A DNA stretch of 64,000 nt from an uncultured Armatimonadota bacterium (GTDB lineage Bacteria; Armatimonadota; Fimbriimonadia; Fimbriimonadales; Fimbriimonadaceae), in contig CAIVDU010000054.1 in the NCBI GenBank assembly GCA_903904815.1, positions 1 through 64,000 on the forward strand, read 5' to 3'. The notes below the pieces were generated by a model, which saw nothing but the letters and a program-made list of their open reading frames with translations, had not been told where the DNA came from and did not search any database. Shown here piece by piece: positions 26,950-35,906 of the stretch (position 1 is the first letter of the stretch; each line of letters opens with the position of its first letter). A program made the position numbers and the translations under genes.

Positions 26950-27372
26950 CTAAATCGCTCTGGACGCTTCGAACTTCGCCATCCTCACCATGCCAGTGAG
27001 ACCGAGACTTTTGCCCATGGAAAGCTCTCTCCCGAAGACGGTGTACACAAGGTCGTCACTAACCTCTTGAACCTGATCGAGGGGCGCTCCGGAAAGACCC
27101 GCCATCAGAATCCTCGCGAGGGCCATAGCCGAGATTCCTTGCGGGTTATCGACCGCAAACCGGTAGTCGAGGGTTCCGTCCGGCCTGGGCGACGAGGACA
27201 CAAACACTTCCGATTCACACCCCGGCACCCTGCCCTGAGGCGTGCGGGGCAGTTCCGTCGTCGACGGGTTCTCAAACTCTTCTCCAAGCGAAATCAGGGC
27301 CTGAATCCGTTCTGCCCGATCGGGGAACAGATGCAGGTCATCGAGAAACTCTTGAAGTTTTGGGGGAATCAT
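26950..27372 (-). CDS. sufE: SufE family sulfur acceptor
   Basis: SufE takes persulfide sulfur from a SufS-type cysteine desulfurase and stimulates Fe-S assembly. The 140-aa protein from the ATG at 27372 shows the acceptor cysteine C52 in RVPGCESEVFV, preceded by ERIQALISLGEEF, and the later IMAGLSGAPLDQV segment. The in-frame extension to 27456 overlaps the rhodanese gene and is unconserved. It starts 4 bp after the stop of the rhodanese gene, so the two sulfur-handling proteins are co-transcribed. No sufS, sufB or sufC is in the window. Confidence 0.9.
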   Translation of the reverse strand: MIPPKLQEFLDDLHLFPDRAERIQALISLGEEFENPSTTELPRTPQGRVPGCESEVFVSSSPRPDGTLDYRFAVDNPQGISAMALARILMAGLSGAPLDQVQEVSDDLVYTVFGRELSMGKSLGLTGMVRMAKFEASRAI

Positions 27373-27376
27373 CGAT

Positions 27377-28240
27377 CTACTTCTCGATCGGAGCTCCGAC
27401 CAGATTGCCCCACTCTGTCCATGAACCGTCGTAGTTTTTGACCTTTGTGAAGCCAAGCAGGTACTTCAACACGAACCAGGTATGAGAAGACCTCTCTCCA
27501 ATGCGACAGTAAACCACGATGTCTTCATCGGGATGGACGTCGGCGCCGTTCTCGTAGAGATCTCGAAGTTGATCGGCCGGTAAGAACGTGCCGTCCTCCG
27601 CATCGATCGCCTTGGCCCAAGGAACGCTCCTTGCGCCGGGAATGTGGCCACCTCGAAGAGCGCCCTCGTTCGGATAGGCTTCCATGTGAAGTCTGGTTCC
27701 ATTGAACTCTTCGGGGGATCGGACATCGATGAGCTTGCCGCCCCTCTGAACGTGAGTCATCACTTCGTGCCGGAAGGAGCGAACGGTACTGTCATCCCTC
27801 GGCGGTCCCGCATAAGTCGTTGCGGGATAACTCGGAACTTCCTTAGACAGGGGACGGCCCTCTTTCAGCCATTTGATTCTGCCGCCATCCATGATGCGGA
27901 CGTTCTGATGGCCGAATAGCTGGAAGACCCATGCCGCATAGGTAGCCCACCAGTTGTTCTTGTCGCCGTAGAACACGAGGGTGGTTTCCTGGGAGATTCC
28001 CAACCGGGAGGTCAGAGCTTCAAAGGCATCTCGGTGAAGGTAGTCCCGTTTGATCGGATCGTTGAGATCTCGTGTCCAGTCGACCTCGACCGCGCCCCCG
28101 ATGTGTCCGCTGGAGTAAAGCAGGGGATCCTCATTGCTCTCGATGATTCTTACGTTCGAGTCATTGAGGTGCTCGGCGACCCACTCAGTGTCCACCAGCA
28201 TTTCCGGGTTGGCGTACCCGCGATCTTCAATGTTGCTCAT
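27377..28240 (-). CDS. thiosulfate/3-mercaptopyruvate sulfurtransferase (tandem rhodanese)
   Basis: A 287-aa protein of two rhodanese domains. The N-terminal one (about 10-130) is inactive, with YGDKNNWWA at the loop position. The C-terminal one (about 155-280) carries the active C245 in [10 protein letters not shown], the CRxGxR loop typical of thiosulfate sulfurtransferases (3-mercaptopyruvate enzymes more often have CGSGVTA). It moves sulfane sulfur to acceptors such as cyanide or thiols. SufE follows directly, suggesting sulfur supply for Fe-S assembly or detoxification. TAATCT ends 7 nt before the ATG, which overlaps AGAGG. Confidence 0.9.
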   Translation of the reverse strand: MSNIEDRGYANPEMLVDTEWVAEHLNDSNVRIIESNEDPLLYSSGHIGGAVEVDWTRDLNDPIKRDYLHRDAFEALTSRLGISQETTLVFYGDKNNWWATYAAWVFQLFGHQNVRIMDGGRIKWLKEGRPLSKEVPSYPATTYAGPPRDDSTVRSFRHEVMTHVQRGGKLIDVRSPEEFNGTRLHMEAYPNEGALRGGHIPGARSVPWAKAIDAEDGTFLPADQLRDLYENGADVHPDEDIVVYCRIGERSSHTWFVLKYLLGFTKVKNYDGSWTEWGNLVGAPIEK

Positions 28241-28453
28241 CCTCTTCAGATTACTAGGATGGCGGCAATGTTTCCTAACTTCTTCTGCCTTGTAATAAAA
28301 GCGTTACAGGCATGATTCGCTGGGCTGACCCATTCGCACGGCCTGGGCCTATCCGGGCGGTGAAGTTTGAGTAGTTAAGCCATTCACCTGATACCGGGCA
28401 ACGTGTTATCATGGACCATCAAAATTGGCCATTAAAGCAATTGAAGTGATATA

Positions 28454-28807
28454 TTGAACCAAATAAACACCCTCGATTTCTGTCTTCAATCGATTACCAA
28501 GCTTGCCGGTTCGAATGGTGTCGATTCCGCCACTGCGTCTAAGACGGAAGAGTTCTTTGAGGCTTACGCGAACCATAACGTCTCCAATGAGCTCGCACTG
28601 TCGGTCAGCGGAGAACCGATCTCACTGTTTCTCGGGATCACCTACGACCTGGACGACACTTCAAAAGCCGACCTAGTGAATGGAGCCATCGCCGCCGCCA
28701 CTGCGGAAGGTTGGGCCGACGTGAAGTTCACGATGGATCCCATCGCGCTAGACACCACGCTTGGGTCGCTCGCGACCAAGATGTACTTTGACAACGGAGG
28801 CGAATGA
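28454..28807 (+). CDS. hypothetical protein, coupled to the exported protein downstream
   Basis: A 117-aa protein with no signal peptide and no family that I recognise. The composition is balanced and acidic, with mixed alpha/beta character (ELALSVSGEPISLFLGITYD as a likely strand pair). The start is a TTG at 28454; an internal start cannot be excluded. Its stop overlaps the ATG of the next gene (ATGA), so the two are translationally coupled and probably work together. Upstream 213 bp hold no other gene. Confidence 0.55.
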   Translation: MNQINTLDFCLQSITKLAGSNGVDSATASKTEEFFEAYANHNVSNELALSVSGEPISLFLGITYDLDDTSKADLVNGAIAAATAEGWADVKFTMDPIALDTTLGSLATKMYFDNGGE

Positions 28808-30033
28808 TGCGAACACTTCTGGCTCTCTGCCTTTGCGGAATCGGAGTCGCTTCTCTCGCCGGAGCTTCCGTCCCGACGAACTACTCTGGAATGGCGTTCG
28901 TAGCGGACCTAATCGCGAAGCCAGTGGCAAAATCCAATCTCAGCGCACACCGAGGCGCCTCGGGTCAGGGAGGGGCCACTAACAGCGCGTCGGGAACTCA
29001 GCCGGCGAAAAGCTCTTCCATCGATTTCGGCTATACCCACGACTACACTCACGGATCCAAGGATCAGTTCTATTACAAGCTGACCTACCTTGGGAACAAG
29101 CTGATGGAGAACGGGGCCAAACCTCAACTCGCCAGCGTGGGAAGCACCTATCTCAAGGACCCCTCCGAAGTGGACGGTGCCGACCTAAAACTCTCCATTG
29201 CAGATGGAATCGGCGGGTTGTCTGGCCCATTTGGCGATGCGATCGGTCTCCATCCTTTCGATGCGCTCGGTGGACTTTTTAAGTTCTTCCACGGAAAGAT
29301 CGAAGTCAGCGCGAAACTTCAAGACAATCAGCAGTACGATGCCGGACTTGGCCTGGAGTCGATCAACGTTATTCCGTTCGTGCCCCTCGTGAGGGATGTT
29401 CCGTACGTGACCAAGACCTTGCGAATTGGGGTCCTCGGTGACAAACAGTCGCTCAAATCATCCTCGGGAACCACAACGTCGACTGACTCGCTTGAATTCA
29501 CCTATCGGGCTTACGCCGCCTGGGGCTTCGACTATACGGAAACCCAGGCGACCTATGACATGCGAGATGCAATCCTAAAGCGCGTCGACGGGTTGACCCA
29601 GTCCGATGTCGATGCGCTGAAGACAAGCAAGGATGCGACGGATCCGCTGGTGGTCACCGCCCTCTTCTCCGGTACCACAACTCAGGAAGACCCACGACAT
29701 CCTTCGCCTCACCCTTCTGGACTGCGGGACTTTTACTCCCAAGACCTCGCTACTATCAAGCAGAAGCTTCACACGAACCTTCCGTTTTACGCGGATCAGC
29801 GGGTTCAACCGAGGCTGAACCTCGAGTTCCGAGGCGAGGGAAGCTACGCTCCAGTGAACTTCGAACAGCGAAGATACAATGCGCTCTACTCATTTGGCGC
29901 GAACCTCTGGCTCGACCCTAGGCGTCCCGATGTCGGAAAGATCAGCCTGACTTATCAGCACGGTTACGCTCGCGGATCTCTGCTTGAGAGTCTCGATGGA
30001 CTGATCGTGACCTTTGGGTTTCAATTCAAGTGA
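28804..30033 (+). CDS. hypothetical exported beta-rich protein
   Basis: A 409-aa protein with a signal peptide (MMRTLLALCLCGIGVASLAGA). The mature part is Tyr/Phe-rich with alternating hydrophobic strands, especially near the C-terminus (YNALYSFGANLWLD, KISLTYQHGYARG, DGLIVTFGFQFK), which suggests an outer-membrane or periplasmic beta-barrel. It lacks the strict C-terminal Phe of many barrels (ends FQFK). No family recognised. It overlaps the upstream 117-aa gene by 4 nt. Confidence 0.65.
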   Translation: MMRTLLALCLCGIGVASLAGASVPTNYSGMAFVADLIAKPVAKSNLSAHRGASGQGGATNSASGTQPAKSSSIDFGYTHDYTHGSKDQFYYKLTYLGNKLMENGAKPQLASVGSTYLKDPSEVDGADLKLSIADGIGGLSGPFGDAIGLHPFDALGGLFKFFHGKIEVSAKLQDNQQYDAGLGLESINVIPFVPLVRDVPYVTKTLRIGVLGDKQSLKSSSGTTTSTDSLEFTYRAYAAWGFDYTETQATYDMRDAILKRVDGLTQSDVDALKTSKDATDPLVVTALFSGTTTQEDPRHPSPHPSGLRDFYSQDLATIKQKLHTNLPFYADQRVQPRLNLEFRGEGSYAPVNFEQRRYNALYSFGANLWLDPRRPDVGKISLTYQHGYARGSLLESLDGLIVTFGFQFK

Positions 30034-30139
30034 ACGGGACGCAACTCAAAATGGGAATCAGCCTTTAACGCCAGGCGAAATCACCAGCCGGCAGATTTGA
30101 ACTATGATCACGACCAATTAAGTCCTTTTTGTTTCATTT

Positions 30140-31981
30140 ATGGGTGTGTTAGGGCTAGTCTGTGCTATTGAAATGAGATATAAGGCAAGAACATCCCAAT
30201 TGGCCAGGGTTGGCAAAGACCTACGCCAGCTCACGAACCATATTGCGATGATTTTTGTGATCGCGTTCATGAGCGCCACAGCCATCGCCCAACTCCCAGC
30301 CAAGGGAGATGAGGACTCGCTGATCGGAATGATCGATCTGTCCCAGAGCAGCGCCGGGACCCCAAGCGATCATCCGAAATGCGCTATCGAACTTCCCTCT
30401 AACTTGGGATTCACGCCTACGAGCGTTAGCGTGGAAGGAGACTTGGGAAGTAAGGGGCTGCCGATGAGCGCGCGGTTAATCCCTTCCCCCACAACGCCTC
30501 AGAAGTTTTGCGTTGAAGTTTCCGTCTTGGGTTCTCTGACGAGTCGAATGATCACAGCCCAAGTGAAGGTGTCTGGGGGAGCAATTCTCCCTTCGGGGGT
30601 CACAAATGGAGCGGAACCGATCCCCCTAGCAACAAAGCAATTCGCGTGCTCCATCTTGGTGAAGGCGGCTCATCATCTGTACTCAACGAATTCGGCGAAT
30701 CACGTCTACATTTTCAATGGAGTCGCCAAAATATCCGAGTTCTTGCTCGGGCTGCAGGAGTCTCCCGATAACTTTCTGCGAATTCGTGTGGAGAATGACA
30801 CAGCATTAGACTCGGCTGTCTCGTCTGCGCATGCCGTGCTTTCCGACGCGAACGGAACGCCGGCGGGTTCCCAACTTCAGGCTGCTCTCGCTAACTCATC
30901 CGACCGGGACGCGGTCGTCAGTTCCACCCCGATTCCCGAGTCACCTTCCCTCTCGCATGGAACTGGATTGGCCATCCCAAACCATGGAAGCCGGATCGTC
31001 ACTGTCGATCTCGAGCCGGCCAAACTCACCCCTGGCACTTACTCGGGAACGCTTTACATCGATGCTGACTCGCCAGCGACAACCACGACCCTCCCGTTTA
31101 AGTTGGATGTTCGCTCCCATCCCATTTGGGTCACCCTTGCGATGATTATGGGAACGCTTGCCGGATACATGGTCTACTGGCTCAAGCAGCCTCGTCAGGG
31201 ATATGTCGAACAACTTGAGTCGATGCGGGCTTCCTTGTTGGCGCTGAAAGCAGCGGACCTTGACTCCATCGCCCGTTCTGCAGTCGAGCTGATGGAATGG
31301 CACTGGCGGCAACTCTGCATCCGGACTGGTGTCAATGAACCAAGCATTGACACTCAGGTCGTCTGGAAACGGACTAAGAATTGGTTCCCGCGCGCGGACC
31401 CCTCGCTCGACACCACCCTGGCCGCGGACCTGGCAACCCTGCGGTCTGCACTTCACACTGCCGAGGTGCTCCGTGGTCTTTCCACGAACGAGGACGGCGA
31501 AGACGCCGACCGACCGCTTTCCCCAACCGCCCTCGGCCAACTGGACGACGCTTGGAAGTCGATTGCCCTACTAGACGTGACCCAAGCGGCGGCGACGCTC
31601 AAGCAGATTGAATCAACCCTGTTCTTTCCTCAACCGGAAGTCCAATCGGTGGCGGTCATCTCCGCATTAGCGGTTAGCACCGCAACTCCAATGCGGAGCG
31701 TGAAGGAAATGTCCGTCCAGATTGCGAAGTCAAAAAAGATCTCGCTAAATCCGCTCAAGGGACAGGTTAGAAGGATCCAGTTGATCCGCTGCGCAGCCAC
31801 CTTTGTCGCGACCAGCCTATTGTTCCTGTCCGGACTTTACACGCTTTATATCGCCGTTCCTGGGTTTGGGCATTCGGCTTTCGACTACGTCAAAGCGATC
31901 ACCTGGGGATTTGCGGCGGGAGCAGGCGGCAAGGGCCTGTCCAGCACCCTCACGACTTGGGCAAGCAGTCTCGTGCCTTAG
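30140..31981 (+). CDS. hypothetical membrane protein with large extracytoplasmic and cytoplasmic parts
   Basis: Up to 613 aa. A hydrophobic signal or anchor lies at MIFVIAFMSATAIAQ (residues 37-51), followed by about 260 residues of Ig-like beta sequence ending in a VDLEPAKLTPGTYSGTLYID strand pair, typical of bacterial Ig/BACON-like domains. A membrane segment near 333-350 (IWVTLAMIMGTLAGYMVYW) leads to a helical cytoplasmic region of about 190 residues, then a final membrane pair (about 555-600) with WGFAAGAGGKGLSS. The start could be at 30140, 30173 or 30248; no Shine-Dalgarno decides. I do not recognise the family. It may sense an envelope signal for the regulators encoded next to it, which is speculation. 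Confidence 0.6.
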   Translation: MGVLGLVCAIEMRYKARTSQLARVGKDLRQLTNHIAMIFVIAFMSATAIAQLPAKGDEDSLIGMIDLSQSSAGTPSDHPKCAIELPSNLGFTPTSVSVEGDLGSKGLPMSARLIPSPTTPQKFCVEVSVLGSLTSRMITAQVKVSGGAILPSGVTNGAEPIPLATKQFACSILVKAAHHLYSTNSANHVYIFNGVAKISEFLLGLQESPDNFLRIRVENDTALDSAVSSAHAVLSDANGTPAGSQLQAALANSSDRDAVVSSTPIPESPSLSHGTGLAIPNHGSRIVTVDLEPAKLTPGTYSGTLYIDADSPATTTTLPFKLDVRSHPIWVTLAMIMGTLAGYMVYWLKQPRQGYVEQLESMRASLLALKAADLDSIARSAVELMEWHWRQLCIRTGVNEPSIDTQVVWKRTKNWFPRADPSLDTTLAADLATLRSALHTAEVLRGLSTNEDGEDADRPLSPTALGQLDDAWKSIALLDVTQAAATLKQIESTLFFPQPEVQSVAVISALAVSTATPMRSVKEMSVQIAKSKKISLNPLKGQVRRIQLIRCAATFVATSLLFLSGLYTLYIAVPGFGHSAFDYVKAITWGFAAGAGGKGLSSTLTTWASSLVP

Positions 31982-32217
31982 CGCTCGTGTTGGCCGATAT
32001 GATCATCCAGACTTTCCGCGAAACACTCTCCTGAAACCTTTTACGGCTGCCCTAAGGTCCTAGCCTTGCACGCCATGAAGTCACCTGTTTATTGTTCAGC
32101 GACGAACCGTCCGTGACTCCACCGACAGCGCATCCGTGGACTAGTTCTCACGGACTGAATTTGCCAGCTTATGGTGCCTTTAATCTGCATCGATGCTGGA
32201 CCAAACGGGAGTACGCT

Positions 32218-32409
32218 ATGAGCATAAAACTTGATAACACCGGAGCAATGAAAGATGTACGATCTCTCAAAGATCCCCTTAAGCGACGTTTTGCTGGGGA
32301 ATACCTCCAGTGGCTGCGCCTGGGTCGACTGGGAAGTATGCCAAGCCGGGGAAGTCTTTCCGCCGTCCTTGCGAAAGCCGTCAGCACGAATCTCGATTCG
32401 CTGAACTGA
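32218..32409 (+). CDS. small basic hypothetical protein
   Basis: A 63-aa protein (MSIKLDNTGAMKDVRSLKDP at the start) with an Arg/Leu-rich middle (KRRFAGEYLQWLRLGRLGS). GGGAG lies 6 nt before the ATG, a good Shine-Dalgarno, and the stop is 5 bp before the LuxR-PAS gene, which itself has no strong ribosome-binding site. That suggests a leader or partner peptide read with the regulator. No family recognised; it is short enough that chance cannot be excluded. Confidence 0.4.
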   Translation: MSIKLDNTGAMKDVRSLKDPLKRRFAGEYLQWLRLGRLGSMPSRGSLSAVLAKAVSTNLDSLN

Positions 32410-32414
32410 AAAAT

Positions 32415-33047
32415 ATGGCAACCAGAGTGCTTTCCCCGCGAGAAGAAGAGATTGTCGAACTGTGCGTCGAGGGCCTTACGAACGAGGCCATCGCCCTGCG
32501 ACTCGGTCTCAGTGTGGGGACCGTCAACACCTACTGGGTTCGAATCAAGCTTAAAGTAGGCGGATCCGGGAGGACCGACACTGTCGTCAAGGTCATCAAG
32601 GACCGGGCCGAAAAAGCCCTTCGCGATGCCAACGTGGAGCGTAAGGGCCTGGCAGACATAGTCGCTGAAAAAGAGCGAAGTGTGCTTGAACTTCGAGCGG
32701 CTCTGGCACTTCTCCACCTGGCGATGGACCAGATTAAGTCCACGGTGTGGGCAACGGACATGGAATTGGCGATTCACATTATCGCTAACGGTGAGCTGCC
32801 GTCGACGCACTTCGGCGTCAAGTGGGAAATTGGCAAGACCGTCTACGAGATATTCAAAACGAAGGACCCGAACAATCTGGCGGTGGCTGCCCACTTAGCG
32901 GCCTTGAAGGGAACCGAGTCCGAGGTTCGTCTTGACGGAGAGTTTTCCCAAATGTTTCTGCGGGTCATTCCGCTCCGAGACGAAGTCGAGGAAGTGATGG
33001 GATGCGTGAGCATCCTCAACAGCGTGAGTCAGTCGTCGGACAATTAG
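32415..33047 (+). CDS. LuxR-type HTH regulator with C-terminal PAS domain
   Basis: A 210-aa protein with the order reversed from the usual: the LuxR/GerE helix-turn-helix is N-terminal (LSPREEEIVELCVEGLTNEA, then ALRLGLSVGTVNTYWVRIKLK), followed by a helical linker with coiled-coil character (about 60-105) and a PAS-like sensor domain (VWATDMELAIHIIANGELPS at about 115, ending FLRVIPLRDEVEEVMGCVSI). It probably binds DNA as a dimer through the linker and senses a small ligand or redox state. The ATG at 32415 is chosen because the HTH begins right there. Preceded by the 63-aa gene and followed after 166 bp by a receiver protein. Confidence 0.75.
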   Translation: MATRVLSPREEEIVELCVEGLTNEAIALRLGLSVGTVNTYWVRIKLKVGGSGRTDTVVKVIKDRAEKALRDANVERKGLADIVAEKERSVLELRAALALLHLAMDQIKSTVWATDMELAIHIIANGELPSTHFGVKWEIGKTVYEIFKTKDPNNLAVAAHLAALKGTESEVRLDGEFSQMFLRVIPLRDEVEEVMGCVSILNSVSQSSDN

Positions 33048-33213
33048 CGTCACGCTCTATTAGGGTTTCACTCCCGAGAGATAAATTGTCCGTCAAAACA
33101 CCGACGGCTTCTTCGTGGACGGTTCTCTTTGTACCGATCTCGTGTCCGTGAACTCATAGACGTCAAATAAGCGACTTTAACTAAAACACGGCCGAGACAA
33201 TACTGAGGGTGCC

Positions 33214-33711
33214 ATGGCGACTACTGAAATTCCTAGCATCATGCTCGTCGAGGACTCGCTGGACGACGAGCTCTTGGCTCAACGGGGCATATCGAAAGCG
33301 AAGATTCCATGCAAGGTGGTCGTGACCCGCGATGGGGCCGAGGCGCTTGACACGCTCCTGAATCGGCAGAACGAACTCCCTAGCCTGGTCGTGCTGGACT
33401 ACCGGTTGCCCAAATTCACCGGACTTCAGGTTCTCGAACGGCTCCGGGCCGAGGAGCGAACGAGCTGCCTGCCGGTCGTGATATTCAGCGGAACCAATTC
33501 CGACAGCAACTTGAAGCAGTGTTACAAGACCGGGGCAAACAGTTGTGTACGGAAACCAGATCACCCGGCCGACTACATTGAACGCCTGGTGACAATGACT
33601 CAGTACTGGCTGTCGGTTAATCGCTGTTCGGACGCCCCGCCGGATGCCTGGGTAAGGCGGCGCCCGCAGGGTCACACCTTAGCAAATTCATCGGCGAGCG
33701 AACTGCTCTAG
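33214..33711 (+). CDS. single-domain response regulator (Rcp1-like)
   Basis: A 165-aa receiver protein without an output domain. Phosphorylation site D62 in VVLDYRLPK, acidic pocket E13-D14 in MLVEDSLDDE, switch Ser S92 in IFSG, and Lys K114 in CVRKP are all present. The style (LVEDSxxD, then LDYRLP) is that of Rcp1-type regulators paired with phytochrome-like or hybrid kinases. No histidine kinase is in the window, so the partner is elsewhere. GAGGG upstream of the ATG serves as Shine-Dalgarno. The last 24 bp overlap the convergent permease gene. Confidence 0.88.
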   Translation: MATTEIPSIMLVEDSLDDELLAQRGISKAKIPCKVVVTRDGAEALDTLLNRQNELPSLVVLDYRLPKFTGLQVLERLRAEERTSCLPVVIFSGTNSDSNLKQCYKTGANSCVRKPDHPADYIERLVTMTQYWLSVNRCSDAPPDAWVRRRPQGHTLANSSASELL

Positions 33712-34401
33712 ACCTCTAACTAGCGCCAAGATGATGAGCGCCACGGCGAGAAGCACGACGGACAGGCCGATGGCCTGATTCAAGTCGGACTCAAGCCCAA
33801 GGTAGATAGCGAGCGGCATGGTTTGCGTCTTACCCGCCAAATTGCCGGCAAAGAGAATAGTCGCCCCAAACTCCCCTAACGATCGCGCCCAAGCAAGGAC
33901 TGCCCCAGAAATGACCGTCACTCGGACCAATGGAAACGTAATCCAACGAAGCGTTTGAAAGCCGCTGGCTCCATCGAGCGCGGCCGCATCGTGCCAGTGA
34001 GGGTCGATGCCCTGCAGGGCCGCCGCCAAAGGGCGAATGTAGAGCGGAGCGGCCACAAAGGTTTGGGCCAAGACGACGGCGCCCATTGTGAACGGTAATT
34101 CGGTGTGAATCAGACCGTTCCGCCCAAACGCGAGCAGCAGACCGATTCCCGCAACTGCCGGAGGAAGGACCATCGGCACTTCGACGAAGGTGGCGACCAA
34201 TCCGCTGCCAAAAAACCTCCCGCGTCCCAAGAATATGGCCACTGGCGTGCCGAAAAGGACGATCAGAACCAAGCTGGCGCAGGTGGTTCGAATACTGACG
34301 AAGATAGCTTGCCGCGAGTCATCGGACTTTAGCGCGGCGAGGGCCGCGTGAGGCGCGTGCGAAACGAGCGCGAGGATGGGCAGAGCCAAGAACGCCAGCA
34401 T
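33688..34401 (-). CDS. ABC transporter permease, molybdate/tungstate type
   Basis: A 237-aa permease with five to six membrane segments. The sequence resembles ModB/CysT: VEVPMVLPPAVAGIGLLLAFGRNG in the middle and the ATPase-contact loop ARSLGEFGATILFAGN. ModB imports molybdate with ModA (binding protein) and ModC (ATPase), neither of which is near, so this is an orphan permease or one served by genes outside the window. The frame stays open upstream through a likely earlier start region (the residues before M1 read APAWAASLP), but only non-ATG/GTG/TTG codons occur there before a stop. The 3' end overlaps the receiver gene by 24 bp. Confidence 0.8.
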   Translation of the reverse strand: MLAFLALPILALVSHAPHAALAALKSDDSRQAIFVSIRTTCASLVLIVLFGTPVAIFLGRGRFFGSGLVATFVEVPMVLPPAVAGIGLLLAFGRNGLIHTELPFTMGAVVLAQTFVAAPLYIRPLAAALQGIDPHWHDAAALDGASGFQTLRWITFPLVRVTVISGAVLAWARSLGEFGATILFAGNLAGKTQTMPLAIYLGLESDLNQAIGLSVVLLAVALIILALVRGLEQFARR

Positions 34402-34643
34402 GGGCAGGCTCGCCGCCCAAGCGGGCGCCAGACGAACAGGATATGAGGGTGGGCGGGGCGCAGCGATCTCACAGGGATTCTAGTTCTTTTTGGGTCTCCT
34501 AATGCTTTCATGCTTCCAGTTCGCGCCTGTCAATCGCAAGGTACATGCTCGATGAGGGAGTACTGATAACAAGCTGTAGCTAATTCGCAAAAAGGATTCC
34601 TTAACTGAGCAAAACGCGGCGGATTCTGCCGAAGATCTCAGTA

Positions 34644-35882
34644 GTGATTCCAGTGTCGCCCAAATCTGAAGAGACCTCCGTGGTGTTTATGGCTCGCCAG
34701 CCGATTTTTAACCGCCAGGGAACAGTTACCGCATTCGAATTGCTTTTTCGAGATTCCACCGGCAAGTCCGTTGGCGAGCTCACCTCTCAGCAAGAAGCGG
34801 CGGCCATCGCCCAGTCCGTGCTGGACATTGGGCTTGACACGCTGGTGGGTGAAAATCGTGCCTTTATCAACATTCCGCTCGAGTTGCTCTCGCATCCGGC
34901 ACTGCTTCTGCTTCCTCCGAAGCGGGTTGTGTTAGAGATTCTTGAAGACGTCGAGCCGACGGCAGAACTGATCGAGACCATGAAGTCCCTCAAATCCAAG
35001 GGCTACACGATTGCTCTCGACGACTTCGTGTTCGACGGACGCCTTGACTCGCTCCTTCCCTACTGTCAACTCGTAAAAGTCGAGTTTCCAGTAGCTGACA
35101 AGGCGGCGCTTCGACGAAACGTCGCGAAATTGAAGAGCATGGGTTTAACTACTCTCGCCGAAAAGGTCGAGGAGAAGGATGAATACAAGCTCTGCCTCAA
35201 CTGTGGATTCGATCTCTTCCAGGGCTACTTCTTTGCTAAGCCGGAACTGGTTCCTGGCGCTGCCGTGAAGGCGGGAACGGGAACGCTTGCTCAACTCTTG
35301 CACGAACTGCAGAACCCGGGAGTGACGATCGTTCGCATCGAGGAACTGCTCTCGAGTGACGCAAGACTCACGCACCAACTACTACGAATTGCCAACACGG
35401 CCGCTTTCGGGACAAGCGGCGGAGTCGCGTCGATCCGCGCCGCCCTTATGACGGTCGGCACAGTCCGGCTAACCGCGCTTGTTGGGCTCATGATGATCGC
35501 CGAGCGAAGCGGGGGACACAGCGATCTGCTCACTCTTGGCACCGTGAGAGCGAAGCTTTGTGAAGAGTTGGCTCGCCATTTTGGTCACTCAGGGCCTGAC
35601 CGACACTTTACCGTTGGCCTCCTCTCCGTACTCGACGCCGTACTCGGCATGAAGATGTCCGATGTCCTAGTTCAAATTCCGCTTGCTGAAGATCTGAAGG
35701 CGGTGCTTCTTGACCCGACCAAGCCGGGAGAACTAGGGGACGTTCTGAGGCTCGCTCAAGCCGTAGAGACCGGCAACTGGCCAGCCGTCCAGGCGTTGGG
35801 AGTCGACCCAATCACCGTTGGCGATTGCTACATGCGGGCATTGCACTGGTCCGACGAGATCCGATCTCAGCTTGCCGCCTAA
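34644..35882 (+). CDS. EAL-HDOD signalling protein (YuxH type)
   Basis: A 412-aa cytoplasmic protein. The N-terminal EAL-like domain (about 14-200) begins ARQPIFNRQGTVTAFELLFR; ELLFR replaces EALLR, and the catalytic Glu/Asp set of active c-di-GMP phosphodiesterases is incomplete (KVEFPVADK in place of KID). The C-terminal HDOD domain (about 210-400) has the NTAAFG and SIRAALMTVGTVRL segments. YuxH-type proteins are thought to bind rather than cleave c-di-GMP. The start is GTG at 34644 or ATG at 34689, where the family usually starts. Convergent with a GGDEF gene. Confidence 0.85.
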   Translation: MIPVSPKSEETSVVFMARQPIFNRQGTVTAFELLFRDSTGKSVGELTSQQEAAAIAQSVLDIGLDTLVGENRAFINIPLELLSHPALLLLPPKRVVLEILEDVEPTAELIETMKSLKSKGYTIALDDFVFDGRLDSLLPYCQLVKVEFPVADKAALRRNVAKLKSMGLTTLAEKVEEKDEYKLCLNCGFDLFQGYFFAKPELVPGAAVKAGTGTLAQLLHELQNPGVTIVRIEELLSSDARLTHQLLRIANTAAFGTSGGVASIRAALMTVGTVRLTALVGLMMIAERSGGHSDLLTLGTVRAKLCEELARHFGHSGPDRHFTVGLLSVLDAVLGMKMSDVLVQIPLAEDLKAVLLDPTKPGELGDVLRLAQAVETGNWPAVQALGVDPITVGDCYMRALHWSDEIRSQLAA

Positions 35883-35906
35883 TTCTGGTCTTAGGCGCCA
35901 GCGCCA

